Below, in pieces: positions 33,072 to 43,763 of a stretch of DNA of 64,000 nt (its first letter is position 1; the number at the start of each line of letters is the position of its first letter). The notes under the pieces are model-generated. The model did no database searches. It was not told the DNA's origin and saw nothing but the letters and a program-made list of their open reading frames with translations. The DNA lies in contig MU270054.1 of the NCBI GenBank assembly GCA_021432635.1, positions 62,001 to 126,000 on the forward strand, written 5' to 3'. This DNA is from Thozetella sp. PMI_491 (lineage: Eukaryota > Ascomycota > Sordariomycetes > Chaetosphaeriales > Chaetosphaeriaceae). A program made the position numbers and the translations under genes.

Positions 33072-35144
33072 TTGTGGCAAACAGGCGCACTGGATGTATC
33101 CCTGATCACGTACATCCTATCCCGCGGCCTGTACCTACACATTGCCCGGAACTGTCTCCTTCGTCGCGTACATACTATTTATTCCCATATAAGTTAGACT
33201 AGATTGCATAGAAGTAATGGCAATTTTCAAATCTCGCTTCACCATCCACTCTTCTCCGCTGTCCACGTCAGCACGGATGCAATGCCGACAAGCCGAAGAC
33301 GGTTCGTAGGAATAATGCATGCAGGGGAAAGAAGCAAGTTTCGCAACTCCGTGGCTTGTAATAGTGGCATGTTAGGTAGGCTTGGCGAGAACCAGGCTTG
33401 GAGGGCTGGTCTGTCGCCGAGCTTTCCCCATTTCCCCGGCGATGGGGTGCGCCAAGTTGCCCTATAAGAGACGAAGACGTCGGTGGCTGTGAGCTAGGAC
33501 CGGGCCTTCTGCGGCAGTGAGTAGCTGCGCTGTGAAACGACGGCCACTCGCTACTATTTCGTTAGCTTCGCAGCATGGTATGTATTTGGTCTAGCCTCGC
33601 TAGCTACTTCTTGTGCTCTATACTCGACTGTAACCCCAAAAGAGGTGGTGGCCCTACACACTAATGCCAGAGCTGAAATATCGAATTCAAGAACCAGGGC
33701 GTGGGTGCATAGACCAAAGGCGAGTCTACCCGCCCCACGTCGGTGAATAATAGACTATGAAACTTCTTGGTAGGCTTCAAAGTAGTGTGAGTTGGCCCAC
33801 GAGGTGACGAAGGTCTGCCGTGCTCCGTGGTCAAGGTGATTGTAGCGGCGATTGCCTTGCCAAAACCGAATTGGCAACATAAAATCTATTTTATATCTCT
33901 GGATTAAACTCTCGCGAAAAAATTGGAGTAACTCAATGGCGATTAAGATTTGGAATAACTGGGGTAAGGTGGGGAGCTCATGTAGTGCGTACCTACATTC
34001 GTTTCTATTCTTGATATAATAAGCTCAAGGTGGCTCCGTCTCGGACGCTATTGGATTCACAATTAGCCCCGCCTCTCGGTCAGTGATATCGTAGACGTTG
34101 GATTCACGCTACGGCCGCTCAATGAAAGGTATACTCTTTGCGACTGTGCTCACGTGTCTAGGAATCTTGATGCGTTCGTGTGCAAGTTCGTCTAACCGCC
34201 GCCGGTTACAATATAGGTGTGCCGGCAGCGTTAAGGGGTAGCTAGAGACCAGCGTGATGATTAAAATGAAATTACCTACGCGTGTGAATAGCTAGATGAA
34301 ACTGTACAGCTAAGCAATCAGTGCTGGAGTAAGAATTCACAGGGGCAAGGGTGCCGCGGAGGAGACCTGTGAGTGAGATTTCTGTACCATGGCCCCAGGC
34401 CGGCCAGTGAATTCTTCGGCGTGCTCAAACTATATTAGAGTTGATCATGTGAATCATCTTGGATGAGATAATTGAAGATGGAAACAAGAGCCCGGGGAAT
34501 AATCTTGCGGCTTCCTCGATGCCGCCGCGCTCTGTGGAGAGGGCTGTTTTGGAAGGCCGGGTTTGAAACCTGCAGGAGAAGGCCTGGCAGCTACGACCGG
34601 TGAGTCCAAGAAGCTTGCTCCAAGGGTGGCTGGTTTGACGGGGGCTATCGAATGAGGCATGCGCTTCTACGCTATTAGACGCATATGTAACTATTGAACA
34701 AAACTTCGCATTGCCTCCTACCAACACTTGATGCGAATTACACCACAGCGAGACGGAAGCATTGGGTCAAGACTGCGACTACTAGGTTCTGCGAATCACC
34801 TGGTGAACTTGATTTTGATGGCCACATTCAAGCATATTCGGGCCCGAAAGCATAGATGGGTGGTGATGGAGTTGCTTTTGACCGAGGTCAATAAGAGGAC
34901 CATTACTCGTGCACTTCCGAGAGCTCAAGAAATTCCTACTAACGGGCGTGGTTTAGCGATTAGATAGGGAATCGGCAGTGGGGCCACGGGAGATGTCGGT
35001 AGCTGCGGCCCGCCGTCCATGCTTCCTCCTGCGGAAGATGCTGGGTGGGGCTCTGTCGAATGCCCTCTCGTCTTCAAACCCTAAAATTGCAGCGTAGGAA
35101 TTGCGTACGGTATCCTTTGTCTTGCAATCACGTGCGGTGCCAAG
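33072..35144. other. 2-kb AT-rich spacer, nothing identified
   Basis: Stops are frequent in all frames from 33480 to 34400. Short frames at 34425-34727 and 34728-34967 have no recognisable pattern. The right end carries the thioesterase promoter, including a CACGTG near 35129-35134. Confidence 0.45.
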
Positions 35145-36680
35145 ATGAGCCGCAGTGGCCGTACCACCTCCGGGCTGCTCTCTGTGAGCAAGCGCCTCGG
35201 CTGCCCGATGGCAAGCCGCCCGGTCCTCCAGTCTGTCCGGGCATTGCACGCGACACAGCCGCGGCGATATACCGACGGCGTTTTCCGGGGCCTCACCGAT
35301 ACCCGGCTGCCGATGCCGTGGATCGAGGCCTGGAGGCGCCAACAAGAGGGCAAGAGCCCCATTCCGACCGAGGGCGCCAAGGAGCGTGACCTGTCGCCCA
35401 AGAAGATGAGCGACAGCTATCACCGCGCGGTAAGCGCTGCGGCCACGTCGTGCAATTCTTTTTGAGGCAGATACCAACCCCATCCAGGTCCTCCCCCTTG
35501 GCCGTGACCCGTGGCTATCGGATACGTATATCAATTCATCGGGTCACATCCGGTGTGCATCTCCTCTGCCGATGTTGCATTCTCCATCCTGGCTGACGAA
35601 CCCCGTAGGTTAGGGACAGTCTTTATGGATCTGGACGCACTCTCAGGCATCATTGTCTATAAACACACCGGCCCCGGCGTGACGACGGTGACGGCCGCCC
35701 TCGACCGCATCATCATCGCCCACCCGCTGACCGAGATTTGCGATCTCGAGTACAGCGGGCGCGTCACCTATGCCACGGGCCGCAGCTCCGTCGAGATCAC
35801 TTGCCAAGTGGCGCGGGCGCGGGCCGAAGGCGAGCCCAGCCAGCCCGAGGACGTGCTGCTCACCTGCACCTTCACCATGGTAGCGCTCGACCCCGTCACG
35901 CGCAAGCCGGCCCCGGTGCCGAAGCTCATCTGCTCGACGCCCGAGGAGGAGGCCCTCTTCAAGGCTGGCGAGGCCAAGTCGCTCGCCAAGAAGGACGAGC
36001 TGCGCATGTCGCTACTGGAGCGCGAGCCCGACGATCTCGAGGCGGCCATGATCCACAAGATCTGGCTCAAGCAAGTCGAGTACCACGATCCGAACCGGCC
36101 GCTCCGCCAGCCGCACAACGTCATCGCCATGTCCAAGACGCAGCTCTCGACCGCCTCCATAATGCAGCCGCAGTACCGCAACCGCCACCAGACCATGATA
36201 TTCGGCGGGTACCATCTGAAGCAGACGTTCGAGCTGGCCTTTTGCTGCGCCGCCAGCTTCGCCCACGCCCGGCCCACCTTCCTCAGCGCCGACCCCTGCA
36301 CGTTCCGCAACCCCGTGCCGGTCGGCAGCGTGCTGTACCTGACGGCAACCGTGACGTACACGGACCCGCCGCTGCTGGACGAGGCCGGGAACCAGCCGGC
36401 CCAGAAAGATCCGGCGAACCCCATGACCCGGGTCCACGTCACGGTGGACAGCAAGGTGCGGGATGTCGAGCACGGCAACGCGCGGTCGACCGGCCAATTT
36501 AACTACACCTTCTCCGTCCCCAAGGACGTCCGGGTGCTGCCGCATACGTACCAAGAGTACATGATGTTCGTGAACGCCCGGCGAAGAGTCCAGACCGGCG
36601 ACCTGCAGAGGAAGCAGCAGGGCGGTGGCCAGACCGAGGCGCAGCGGAAGCTCGACGCTGAAGCAAATCTTACGGAGTGA
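35145..36680 (+). CDS. Mitochondrial acyl-CoA thioesterase, ACOT9-like, two hotdog domains
   Basis: Exons are 35145-35429, 35488-35552 and 35609-36680; introns are 58 and 56 nt. The product is 473 residues. The N-terminus is rich in Arg/Ser/Leu and lacks acids (MSRSGRTTSGLLSVSKRLG), as in mitochondrial targeting peptides. PMPWIEAWR and SYHRAVLPLGRDPWLSDTYI precede the first hotdog domain (IRLGTVFMDLDALSGIIVYK to VEITCQVAR). The second follows at HQTMIFGGYHLKQTFELAF to VHVTVDSKVRD. Double-hotdog proteins of this type hydrolyse acyl-CoAs to free acid and CoA in the mitochondrial matrix. Joining HIR to LGTVF across intron 2 restores the family's continuous block. Chain-length preference is unknown. 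Confidence 0.88.
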
Positions 36681-37678
36681 TGGATGGTAATGCGCAGTAG
36701 TGGATGGCGCTCCGGTTTAACATAGACCTTCCTCGTACTAGGATGCGACAAACCGGGCTCGCAAGAAGTCCCACGCTTCTCCTATACGAACAGTTACGCC
36801 TCAACTTGTGCGGGAGAGGCGGGCGCTAGCTATAGCTGCACAAAATACTGCAGGGCAAATAGTAGACTCCATGCATCAATATACTGCAATGTTTTCGCTT
36901 CTTCCCCGGTGCAATAGCAGCAGGATCGAAAGCTGTAATATGTGGATGCAACGATGCTGAGCGAGTATCATGAACCTGCTCCTAGTCTGTTGGTTGATCC
37001 TTAGCATGGTTCTAACGAGCCCGAGGACGAGCCTCCAGGTCGCGGCCCTGCAGATGCTCAAAATAGGACCGTCTCGCTTCGGCAGTTTGCCACTTAAGCG
37101 GCGCCTGAACGGGAGTCAAGTACTATTGGTCGTTCCGGTGATGTGACTCCCCGGCCCCCAAACACAACGTTTCACGCGACCGGCTGTGGGGTAGCGGCCG
37201 CCCCGAATGAGAGGTTTCCACATATACTACAGCGCCAACTCCTATGCGCCGTACCTTATTAGGCCCCCCTTAACAGATGCCAGTGTCGATTGGTCCCTCA
37301 CTCTGTTAACGGCGCAGTTGGTATAGGGCATGCTACACTGAGCAGGCTCGTGGGCTGCGCCTCGGCGTAGCACTCCATCTCGTATTAGCATCTTGCTCAA
37401 CCCCTGGCCTTCCCCGTATTGATGTCTTGGCGCTCCAGCCTGCCATTCCTTTATGGCATGCGACCCCGCGACATTTTTTAAACGTCCCCTCCCACATCGC
37501 AATCAAGCGGCAAGACGAGACGTGAGCGCGCATACACCATCGGAGCAGTCACGAGCGCATTCACGGTTCTCGCGACCCCAACCGACAGCCTCCACGGCCC
37601 AGTAACCTTCCAAGGTCGGGACCCTAGCCGATCGCGCCTTCAAGAGGAGGTAGGAGAGCAACTCGACAAGGAAAAGCT
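36681..37678. other. Intergenic, nothing identified
   Basis: This contains the 3' UTR of the thioesterase and the promoter of the four-TM gene. A tRNA-like A-box string near 37310-37330 lacks a matching B box and was rejected. Confidence 0.5.
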
Positions 37679-38457
37679 ATGGCGACAGCCACGCAGCAGC
37701 CCGCTATGGCGCCAGTGCCATATCCCGGCGCTCCCTTGGCGGGCGTGAACAACGTCATCCCGGTGGAAAAGAAGCGCGAGGGAAACCCCTTACGATTTCG
37801 ATGGGCCCAGCTCGCGCTGCGCGGCCTTTCGTCGCTATACGATCTAGCGCTCATCATCGCCTTCGCCTGGCTTATCGGCCGGTATCCGAATACAGGAGAG
37901 CGTGCCGGCCTTGGATTCAGCGCTGTGAGTCGCCCACCGAAACTAAGACCACCTACAATTGTTTTACGCCTAAGTAGAAGTCCTAACTATGCCACTAGGC
38001 AATTATTGGGTTCGTCACAGATGGCTACGAAATCTTCAGGCTTATCGGTGTGGGATACAAGAAGCATCGCGTCTGTGCCATCAACCCTTGCGCCGCATTC
38101 TTGGACGCCGTCGTCGCCGGGCTAGCTATGCCGGGCTGGATCGCTATGGTTTGGAACGTGAACGAAGGGTCGGGCTATCCGGACCAGCCACGGAAGGAAT
38201 ACCTTGACCCTTTGGGGACGATCGCCTTGTTGCTGATCGGTCTCTCGTAAGAGCTGCCCGTCATTTGGAAAGTTCCTATGCTAACCCGAAACACCCAAAG
38301 TACCCTCCATCTCCTCTTGTCCATTCTCAGCTGCATAGGGGGGTGCGTCGTGAAATGCGCCCCGAAGCGCCGCGAGGAAGTCGTCGTGGTGTATGTCCCG
38401 ATGGCGGCGGCTGACCTAGAGCAGATGGCTAGCAAGCATGAGGTCGGGAGGTTGTGA
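37679..38457 (+). CDS. Four-TM membrane protein, MARVEL-like topology, unknown function
   Basis: Exons are 37679-37924, 37999-38246 and 38301-38457; introns are 74 and 54 nt with GTGAGT/GTAAGA donors. The product is 216 residues. A Pro/Ala-rich cytoplasmic N-terminus precedes four hydrophobic segments: LALIIAFAWLIG, AIIGFVTDGYEIFRLIGV, AAFLDAVVAGLAMPGWIAMV and TIALLLIGLSTLHLLLSILS. A short acidic tail follows. Paired Cys (RVCAINPCAAF) lie before helix 3. The topology is that of MARVEL-like fungal plasma-membrane proteins. The match is by layout only, not by a diagnostic motif. Confidence 0.7.
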
Positions 38458-38887
38458 TCCCGACGCGCTCGTCTTACGCATCACTAGCCGTTGTGGACGG
38501 ACCACAGGACGCGGAGAGGATTTGGTAGCATAGCAAGCGAGCGTGTTTTCGACCTAATAGCTGATAATAATCGTAATGAGAAGCAATTGATACCCACAGG
38601 CAATAACCGTCTAACGTGACACAGCAGCCACTGCTCGCCGTGATTCATACGAATCACTCGTATTCGACACTGACCAGCGTCTCCTATCCCTAGACAGGTC
38701 TACGATCGAATGCTGCTTCACGACTAGGAATCCACTGGCAGGTATAAATGCGGCTCGCCACTTCCCCCCTAATTAGCTATCTCAGCCTCCAGGCCTCTAT
38801 CTCGAATACAGCGCTCGCAGCAACACGGAGAGGCATTCCTGAGCACACACTCAAGTTGCAGTTGGACAAAGCACTTAGCTGCCAACA
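38458..38887. other. Intergenic, promoter of the following gene
   Basis: Nothing recognisable besides AT-rich sequence and a possible TATA-like GGTATAAATG near 38741. Confidence 0.4.
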
Positions 38888-39757
38888 ATGCCTCCCCGAC
38901 CGGGCCCCAGGACGATTCGCGGGAAATATTTGACGGCGTTCTTAACTGTCTGTCAGGAGGCATCGAGATTGGCGCTGGAGGCCGACCGTATCGGAATCCC
39001 GGAGAAGTACTGGCTCACGTGGCTGCAGAACGAGGACGACATCAAGAACATAATTGACCACGGAGGAGGAAGCCCGGAGAAATTGGTCACACAGGAACTG
39101 CCTCCTCGCGGTGTGTACACCCCCCAGGTCGTCTGGACATTATCGGTGACGCGACATTTGGAGCGAACTTCGGAATTTGAAAGCATCGCCCTTTGTAACA
39201 GCAGAGATGACGATGCTATACACAGCATAATCACCAGGGGCACGATGCGCCATGACTTACGATGCCCCCCTTCGGGGGCGAACAGTCAAAATTTTACCTC
39301 TTACCGTCTGTATCCTCTCTACGAGAACGTGATACGGTGCGAGTGCATCATCCGTCTCTGGCTCGACCTTGTGTGGGATAGTAAGTTAACCCAGACCTCA
39401 CCTGCCCTCTCTACTCAAGCACAAGCTCCAGGCACAGTAACACCGGCTCACCCGACCTCAGAGACGAAGGAAGAGTACGCCGATCCACTCTTGTTGCATC
39501 ACCTCGAACACAATACCATCTATCACTATCTACAAAAAACGCTCCTGTCTCCGGATCCACTCGACAGAGCACGGTATCTAGACAGCAGGGGGGCAGATTT
39601 CAACGATCCCGCTGTAATGGCCATCAAAAGATGTTTTCGGCGCCGAAATCATTGGCTTATCGAGGTATATGCGATGTCAAAAAGAGCCGAGGGGGTTGAT
39701 CCGCTGCCGGCGCTCAACGAGCTCCGAGAGCGGATCGCGAACTGTACTTACCAGTAA
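38888..39757 (+). CDS. Unrecognised protein, possibly lineage-specific
   Basis: A single open frame of 289 residues starts MPPRPGPRTIRGKYLTAF. It has no signal peptide or membrane helix and is rich in charged residues, with a few Trp (KYWLTWLQ, RLWLDLVWD). No domain is recognised. A strong GTAAGT at 39381 could open an in-frame intron ending at CAG 39437 (57 nt) or CAG 39461 (81 nt). Removing it would delete the low-complexity Thr/Pro/Ala stretch after LVWD and join it to KEEYADPLLLHHLEH. Codon use is less GC-biased than in neighbouring genes, which fits a young or transferred gene. It converges on the glycosyltransferase gene, 219 bp away. Confidence 0.5.
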   Translation: MPPRPGPRTIRGKYLTAFLTVCQEASRLALEADRIGIPEKYWLTWLQNEDDIKNIIDHGGGSPEKLVTQELPPRGVYTPQVVWTLSVTRHLERTSEFESIALCNSRDDDAIHSIITRGTMRHDLRCPPSGANSQNFTSYRLYPLYENVIRCECIIRLWLDLVWDSKLTQTSPALSTQAQAPGTVTPAHPTSETKEEYADPLLLHHLEHNTIYHYLQKTLLSPDPLDRARYLDSRGADFNDPAVMAIKRCFRRRNHWLIEVYAMSKRAEGVDPLPALNELRERIANCTYQ

Positions 39758-39976
39758 CCTGTCACCTAGTCGAAAGACCATTCCGTAGCGGTTTGGAGGA
39801 GATTTTTAAGACGACTCTCATTTGGGAATTGCTGCCGGAAGGCCAGCCCTTCGCTTCAGCAATCTAGCACTTTGGACGTTCAACTTTCAGGCATTTTTAG
39901 TGAGCCCAACGCAGTCTCTCTGTCCGTTGCGAAAATTAAATAATTTAAACTTTTGATTGATGCTATTTCCCCGTCC

Positions 39977-41479
39977 CTAATGCACAAACCCCTTATGCGT
40001 GTCCCATATCAACTCCAAAGCATGGTTGGGTCTCTCCTCCAGCGGGTCCCGGTACACATACAACTGCCTTAGGCCGCCGGCAGCGGTGAAGGATGCGTCG
40101 ATGAGTCTGTAACTCTTCTTCTCGGTATCCTCCAACGCCGGCCGCAGCGGCCCGAGGCTGAACTCAAACTCGTTTCCCGGGTTAGACCACGTGCCTTCCA
40201 TCTGCTGCAAGTCGATGCTGTTGACTCCCTTCGCGTATTCTGTGATGGAATACCCGTTAGCCAGGAGCATCCTCTCTCCAAACTGCCACCTCTGGAGGAA
40301 ACAGTCACCGCAGATGCGTGAGACGGCTGCGATGGCCGGCATCGGCACCTTGTACCAGCTACGCCAGTGGTGCACACTCAGGGGCTGGACGCCTGACTCG
40401 AAGAAACCGGAGAGGTCGCCGCGGAGGTCGTGCTGATACAGCCCTTCAACGATGGACAGTTTGGTTCTCGTGTACTCGAAGATGCAGTCTCGGAGCAGGC
40501 CGTCTCCGGTAGTGTTATGGGCCATGGCCCACGGGAGCTTCAGGCAGTCCGGGATGTGCGGGACAAGCTTGCGCGCCAGTGGAAGGCTAAGGAACGTCCC
40601 CGCGCCTCCGTAGGCCATGATTCCAAGCCATTTTACGACGGCAAAGTCTTCCGAGAGTGCTCCCAGCCACGCCGGCTTGGTGTGGTCGTGCTTCTGGAGC
40701 TCTTGGTCCAGGCGGTACAGCGACGGGAAGAAGGTGTCATCGTCGACGAGCCCAAACCATCTAGTATCCTCTGTGGCTACCTGGAGCATCTCGCCGAGGA
40801 TGGCGAAGTGGTTGTGCGCGACGCTGAGCGCCTTGTTACGGGGGGCTATGGGTTCGAGGTTGATGCCGCGAGATTCGTACAGACTGCGGAGAGTAGCCAA
40901 ACGGGCGGTCTCTTGGGGGCTATCGCCCACGTCCATAACGATCGCGACGAGCTTCGCTTCGGTTCCGGAGAGCCAGTGCGCAAACCCATCGAGCGAATGG
41001 CGGTCTTGGAGTCGGTCATAGTTAGATGCGACGCCAAAGATAATGTCCGCATAGGCCTGTCGGGGGTAAGGGTACGGAACCCGCAGTTCCAGGGTTTCGC
41101 ATGGTGGCAGCTTTACATCGGCACAGGATGAGAGATTGACAAGTGTGCTTCCCTTGACCAGCGGGTTTGCGATCTTGGACACTACGTTGCGATCCGCGCC
41201 GGACGACCATACTGGCTTGATGCACCGACGCGAGTAATAAACCGTCCTGGACAGGCTGTTCCTAGACTGTTTCAAGGTGTCCAACTCTTTCGGGCATCTT
41301 TCGGTATGTGGCGAGGGCTTGGTGTGCGAGCTCGATTCTTTGATTGGGACCGATGAAAATTCCGAAGTATGAATAGGAGAGGGCAGGTGACGAATACGAA
41401 TGAAGGTCAAAATCAACAAGCACAAAGCTGCGAAACACACGAAATGCAGCTTTCTCTGGATGGCCTGTGAAATCAGCAT
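39977..41479 (-). CDS. Type II membrane glycosyltransferase, GT31/DUF604-like
   Basis: This is an intronless frame of 500 residues. A short cytoplasmic N-terminus, one membrane anchor (LHFVCFAALCLLILTFI, residues 11-27) and a stem lead into a luminal catalytic domain. Fringe-like features are IIFGVASNYDRL (about 146-157), the metal/nucleotide-sugar motif LVDDDTFF (DDD near 246-248), GGAGTFLSL downstream and GDGLLRDCI, with Cys distributed through the domain. The location would be the Golgi membrane, adding a sugar (galactose- or GlcNAc-type in this family) to glycoproteins or glycans. Donor and acceptor are unknown. Family assignment rests on motif order and topology. Confidence 0.78.
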   Translation of the reverse strand: MLISQAIQRKLHFVCFAALCLLILTFIRIRHLPSPIHTSEFSSVPIKESSSHTKPSPHTERCPKELDTLKQSRNSLSRTVYYSRRCIKPVWSSGADRNVVSKIANPLVKGSTLVNLSSCADVKLPPCETLELRVPYPYPRQAYADIIFGVASNYDRLQDRHSLDGFAHWLSGTEAKLVAIVMDVGDSPQETARLATLRSLYESRGINLEPIAPRNKALSVAHNHFAILGEMLQVATEDTRWFGLVDDDTFFPSLYRLDQELQKHDHTKPAWLGALSEDFAVVKWLGIMAYGGAGTFLSLPLARKLVPHIPDCLKLPWAMAHNTTGDGLLRDCIFEYTRTKLSIVEGLYQHDLRGDLSGFFESGVQPLSVHHWRSWYKVPMPAIAAVSRICGDCFLQRWQFGERMLLANGYSITEYAKGVNSIDLQQMEGTWSNPGNEFEFSLGPLRPALEDTEKKSYRLIDASFTAAGGLRQLYVYRDPLEERPNHALELIWDTHKGFVH

Positions 41480-43763
41480 TGCATCTGCATTGCTTTTTTG
41501 TTTGAGTTTTCCTGTCCTCCGCCCCCAGTCCTACGGAGAAATATGTATGGCAGAGCTCAGAGCTCAGATATTGAGCTGTTTAAATACGCTGTAACTGCCA
41601 CCCACACCATGGGAACAGGGCATACCGAAATGGGAACGGCACTCTCGGCAGTCCACGTGGGCCAGTCTGGGAAAAGATTTCCACGTTTCAGGCCCCGCGG
41701 CGATCGCCTGGCCAGCGGCCGAGAAGCGCGGAGGCGGCACGAGATTGTCACGCCGGGCCATTCGCCAACACTGCAGTGTCGGCGTCCTAAGCGTGGACTG
41801 TCGACGCCACTCTTTCTTGGGGCCAAGCGCGATCAGGCGCCGTTCAAGGCGCGACGGCCGCCGGCCGCCGGCTTTCATCAGTTCCAAAAGCGGCCAAGAA
41901 CTTGGCGGCTCGGAGTGAACACGAAGACATTCTACGCCGTGTCTTGAGACTTCGTTGGACCCATGTGTGGAGTGGGAACCTCCAATGGGGATTGAGCGTG
42001 TCGCAGCGGCTCAATATCGACTCGTATAAATCTCCAAGCCCCCAGCCGTTCCGCGTGTGTCCAAAAATGAGATGCCGAAGGCAGAATTCGCCGTGTAATT
42101 ACATGACACATCGAATTTCATACTCCCTGGACACATGAACAGTGTAGGGCATGTGCTTCGCGCCTGGTTCCTTTTTGCTGAATAAGGTAGCCATCCAAAT
42201 GGCATCGCTCTGCTCCCTACAGCTACCATCGATCGTGATAGTGGCCGCAAGGATATAGAAGTTTGTGATAAACATTTTATCATGTATGGGGCAGAGCGAT
42301 ACCCTACGTGTGAACTCTAACGTTGCATCGCAGACTGCTGGCATTGGTCACTGCGCGAAGCCATCTGGTGATGCCGGTGCCCCATACACGTTCTTTTTTC
42401 ACGCCCTCCCATTCTCATCGTTCTATGTCGATGGATAGGCATATAAGTTGCCAAGCCATCTTTCCTAATGTAGAACAGCAGGCTGAGAAGTGGTGCATTG
42501 TTATCCTTTCGAGCAATTCTCAGAAAAGGCATGCAGGGCGGCAGCGGTCAGATGCTCGCAATGCTAAGGAAGATACGGATGCATCTTCCGGAGCTACAGA
42601 CGGACCACATGGCTCGACACATCTTGAAGCCTGCATGATATGTTCAAGTTCGGTATTTCCCATCCTTGTACTAAAGTTGCGCCTGCGTCTTACTTTCGCG
42701 CTGAGCTTGTGCAACGTCAGATGCAGGCGGATACGGGCGTGCACATCACACCAAGCTCGGATGTAAGACGTCCCGATAAGTCTAGTGCAGGGGTCTCGGA
42801 CTTGCTAGGGCTATAGAGCGAGGTGCTGCGTGGACAGTTGCCTATGAGGCCAGGCCGAATATGATGAGATGTGGGCCTGCCTCCGGACCCCAGCACGAGG
42901 AACAAGCTAGTCGGTCTATGACTTGTCCGGGGGGGCTCGCTCAGCCAGAGCCCACGGAGTAATCATACACGGTAGTAAGCTAGATAGATATTCTGCGTGG
43001 CAATATATATCAAGCTAGGCTTAGTGTTTGCTCTACCTATAGCTCTCTTGGTTTTGTTCTTCTCGCTGATATAACGACTGATGCGGATGACTTTTTGGCT
43101 GACGCGTTCAGTGGCCGAGAGAGCTTCTGACTATTGAGGAGGGGTAGCTCTCTACCTTAGCTACCTGGGTACCTACCTACCTTAGACATGCTTGGTGCTG
43201 ACTGGCCGGCTCGAGAGCTATGTAAGCTGGGTACTTTTCTTCTCATATATTGGCCGCCACATGCAGCACGAGCGAAACGAGTTTCCACTTTCCAGAACCA
43301 CGGTTCCGCGGCGACCTCAGGATCCGGGTAGGGACGCTAAGGCTGGGTATCCAGAGCTCCGAGATGAGCAGTTGGGCAGTGGCGCCGTCATGAATCGACC
43401 GGGTCTGGGGCTGGCTGGGGGCCGAATCTGACTTTTGGGTAGCATGCAGGTCGGAAACTCACGTCGCCGGAATGGCCAGCTCGGCTGGGCCACTGAGGGT
43501 GCGGCAACAGCGGAAGGATCGGCCAATTCACCTGCAACTGCACCTGCACACAAGAGACCGAGCCCTTCTTTGAGCCACACAGGCCGCGGGTGGCGCCCTT
43601 TGCTCTTTGGCGGGGACTGGTACCCGGGACAGGACCCGAGACAGCGGCCGTACCCAGCTCGCATATTAATGGGCCATGTCCTAGTCAATACGACGTGCAT
43701 ACGGCATGGTCCTCCCGCCACGCATCGCTACCCCTCGCAGTCTAGACGGTCGAGTTTCCCACC
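41480..43763. other. 2.3-kb spacer with ACCTACCT-type promoter motif
   Basis: No intact gene was recognised. The left end is the glycosyltransferase promoter; the right end is the promoter of the BBE-like oxidase. A CTACCT/GGTACC cluster occurs at 43151-43186. Such tandem ACCTACCT/ACCTAGGT strings are common upstream of Sordariomycete genes. Confidence 0.5.

Noticed and set aside
35738-36502. Long alternative open frames over the thioesterase (both strands)
   Set aside because: GC-rich coding DNA leaves shadow frames. The thioesterase frame carries both hotdog domains, and the shadows are Arg/Pro-rich without motifs.
37300-37390. tRNA-like string (GGCGCAGTTGGTATAGG) upstream of the four-TM gene
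   Set aside because: It resembles an A box, but no GGTTCGANTCC-type B box, paired acceptor stem or anticodon arm could be found at suitable spacing.
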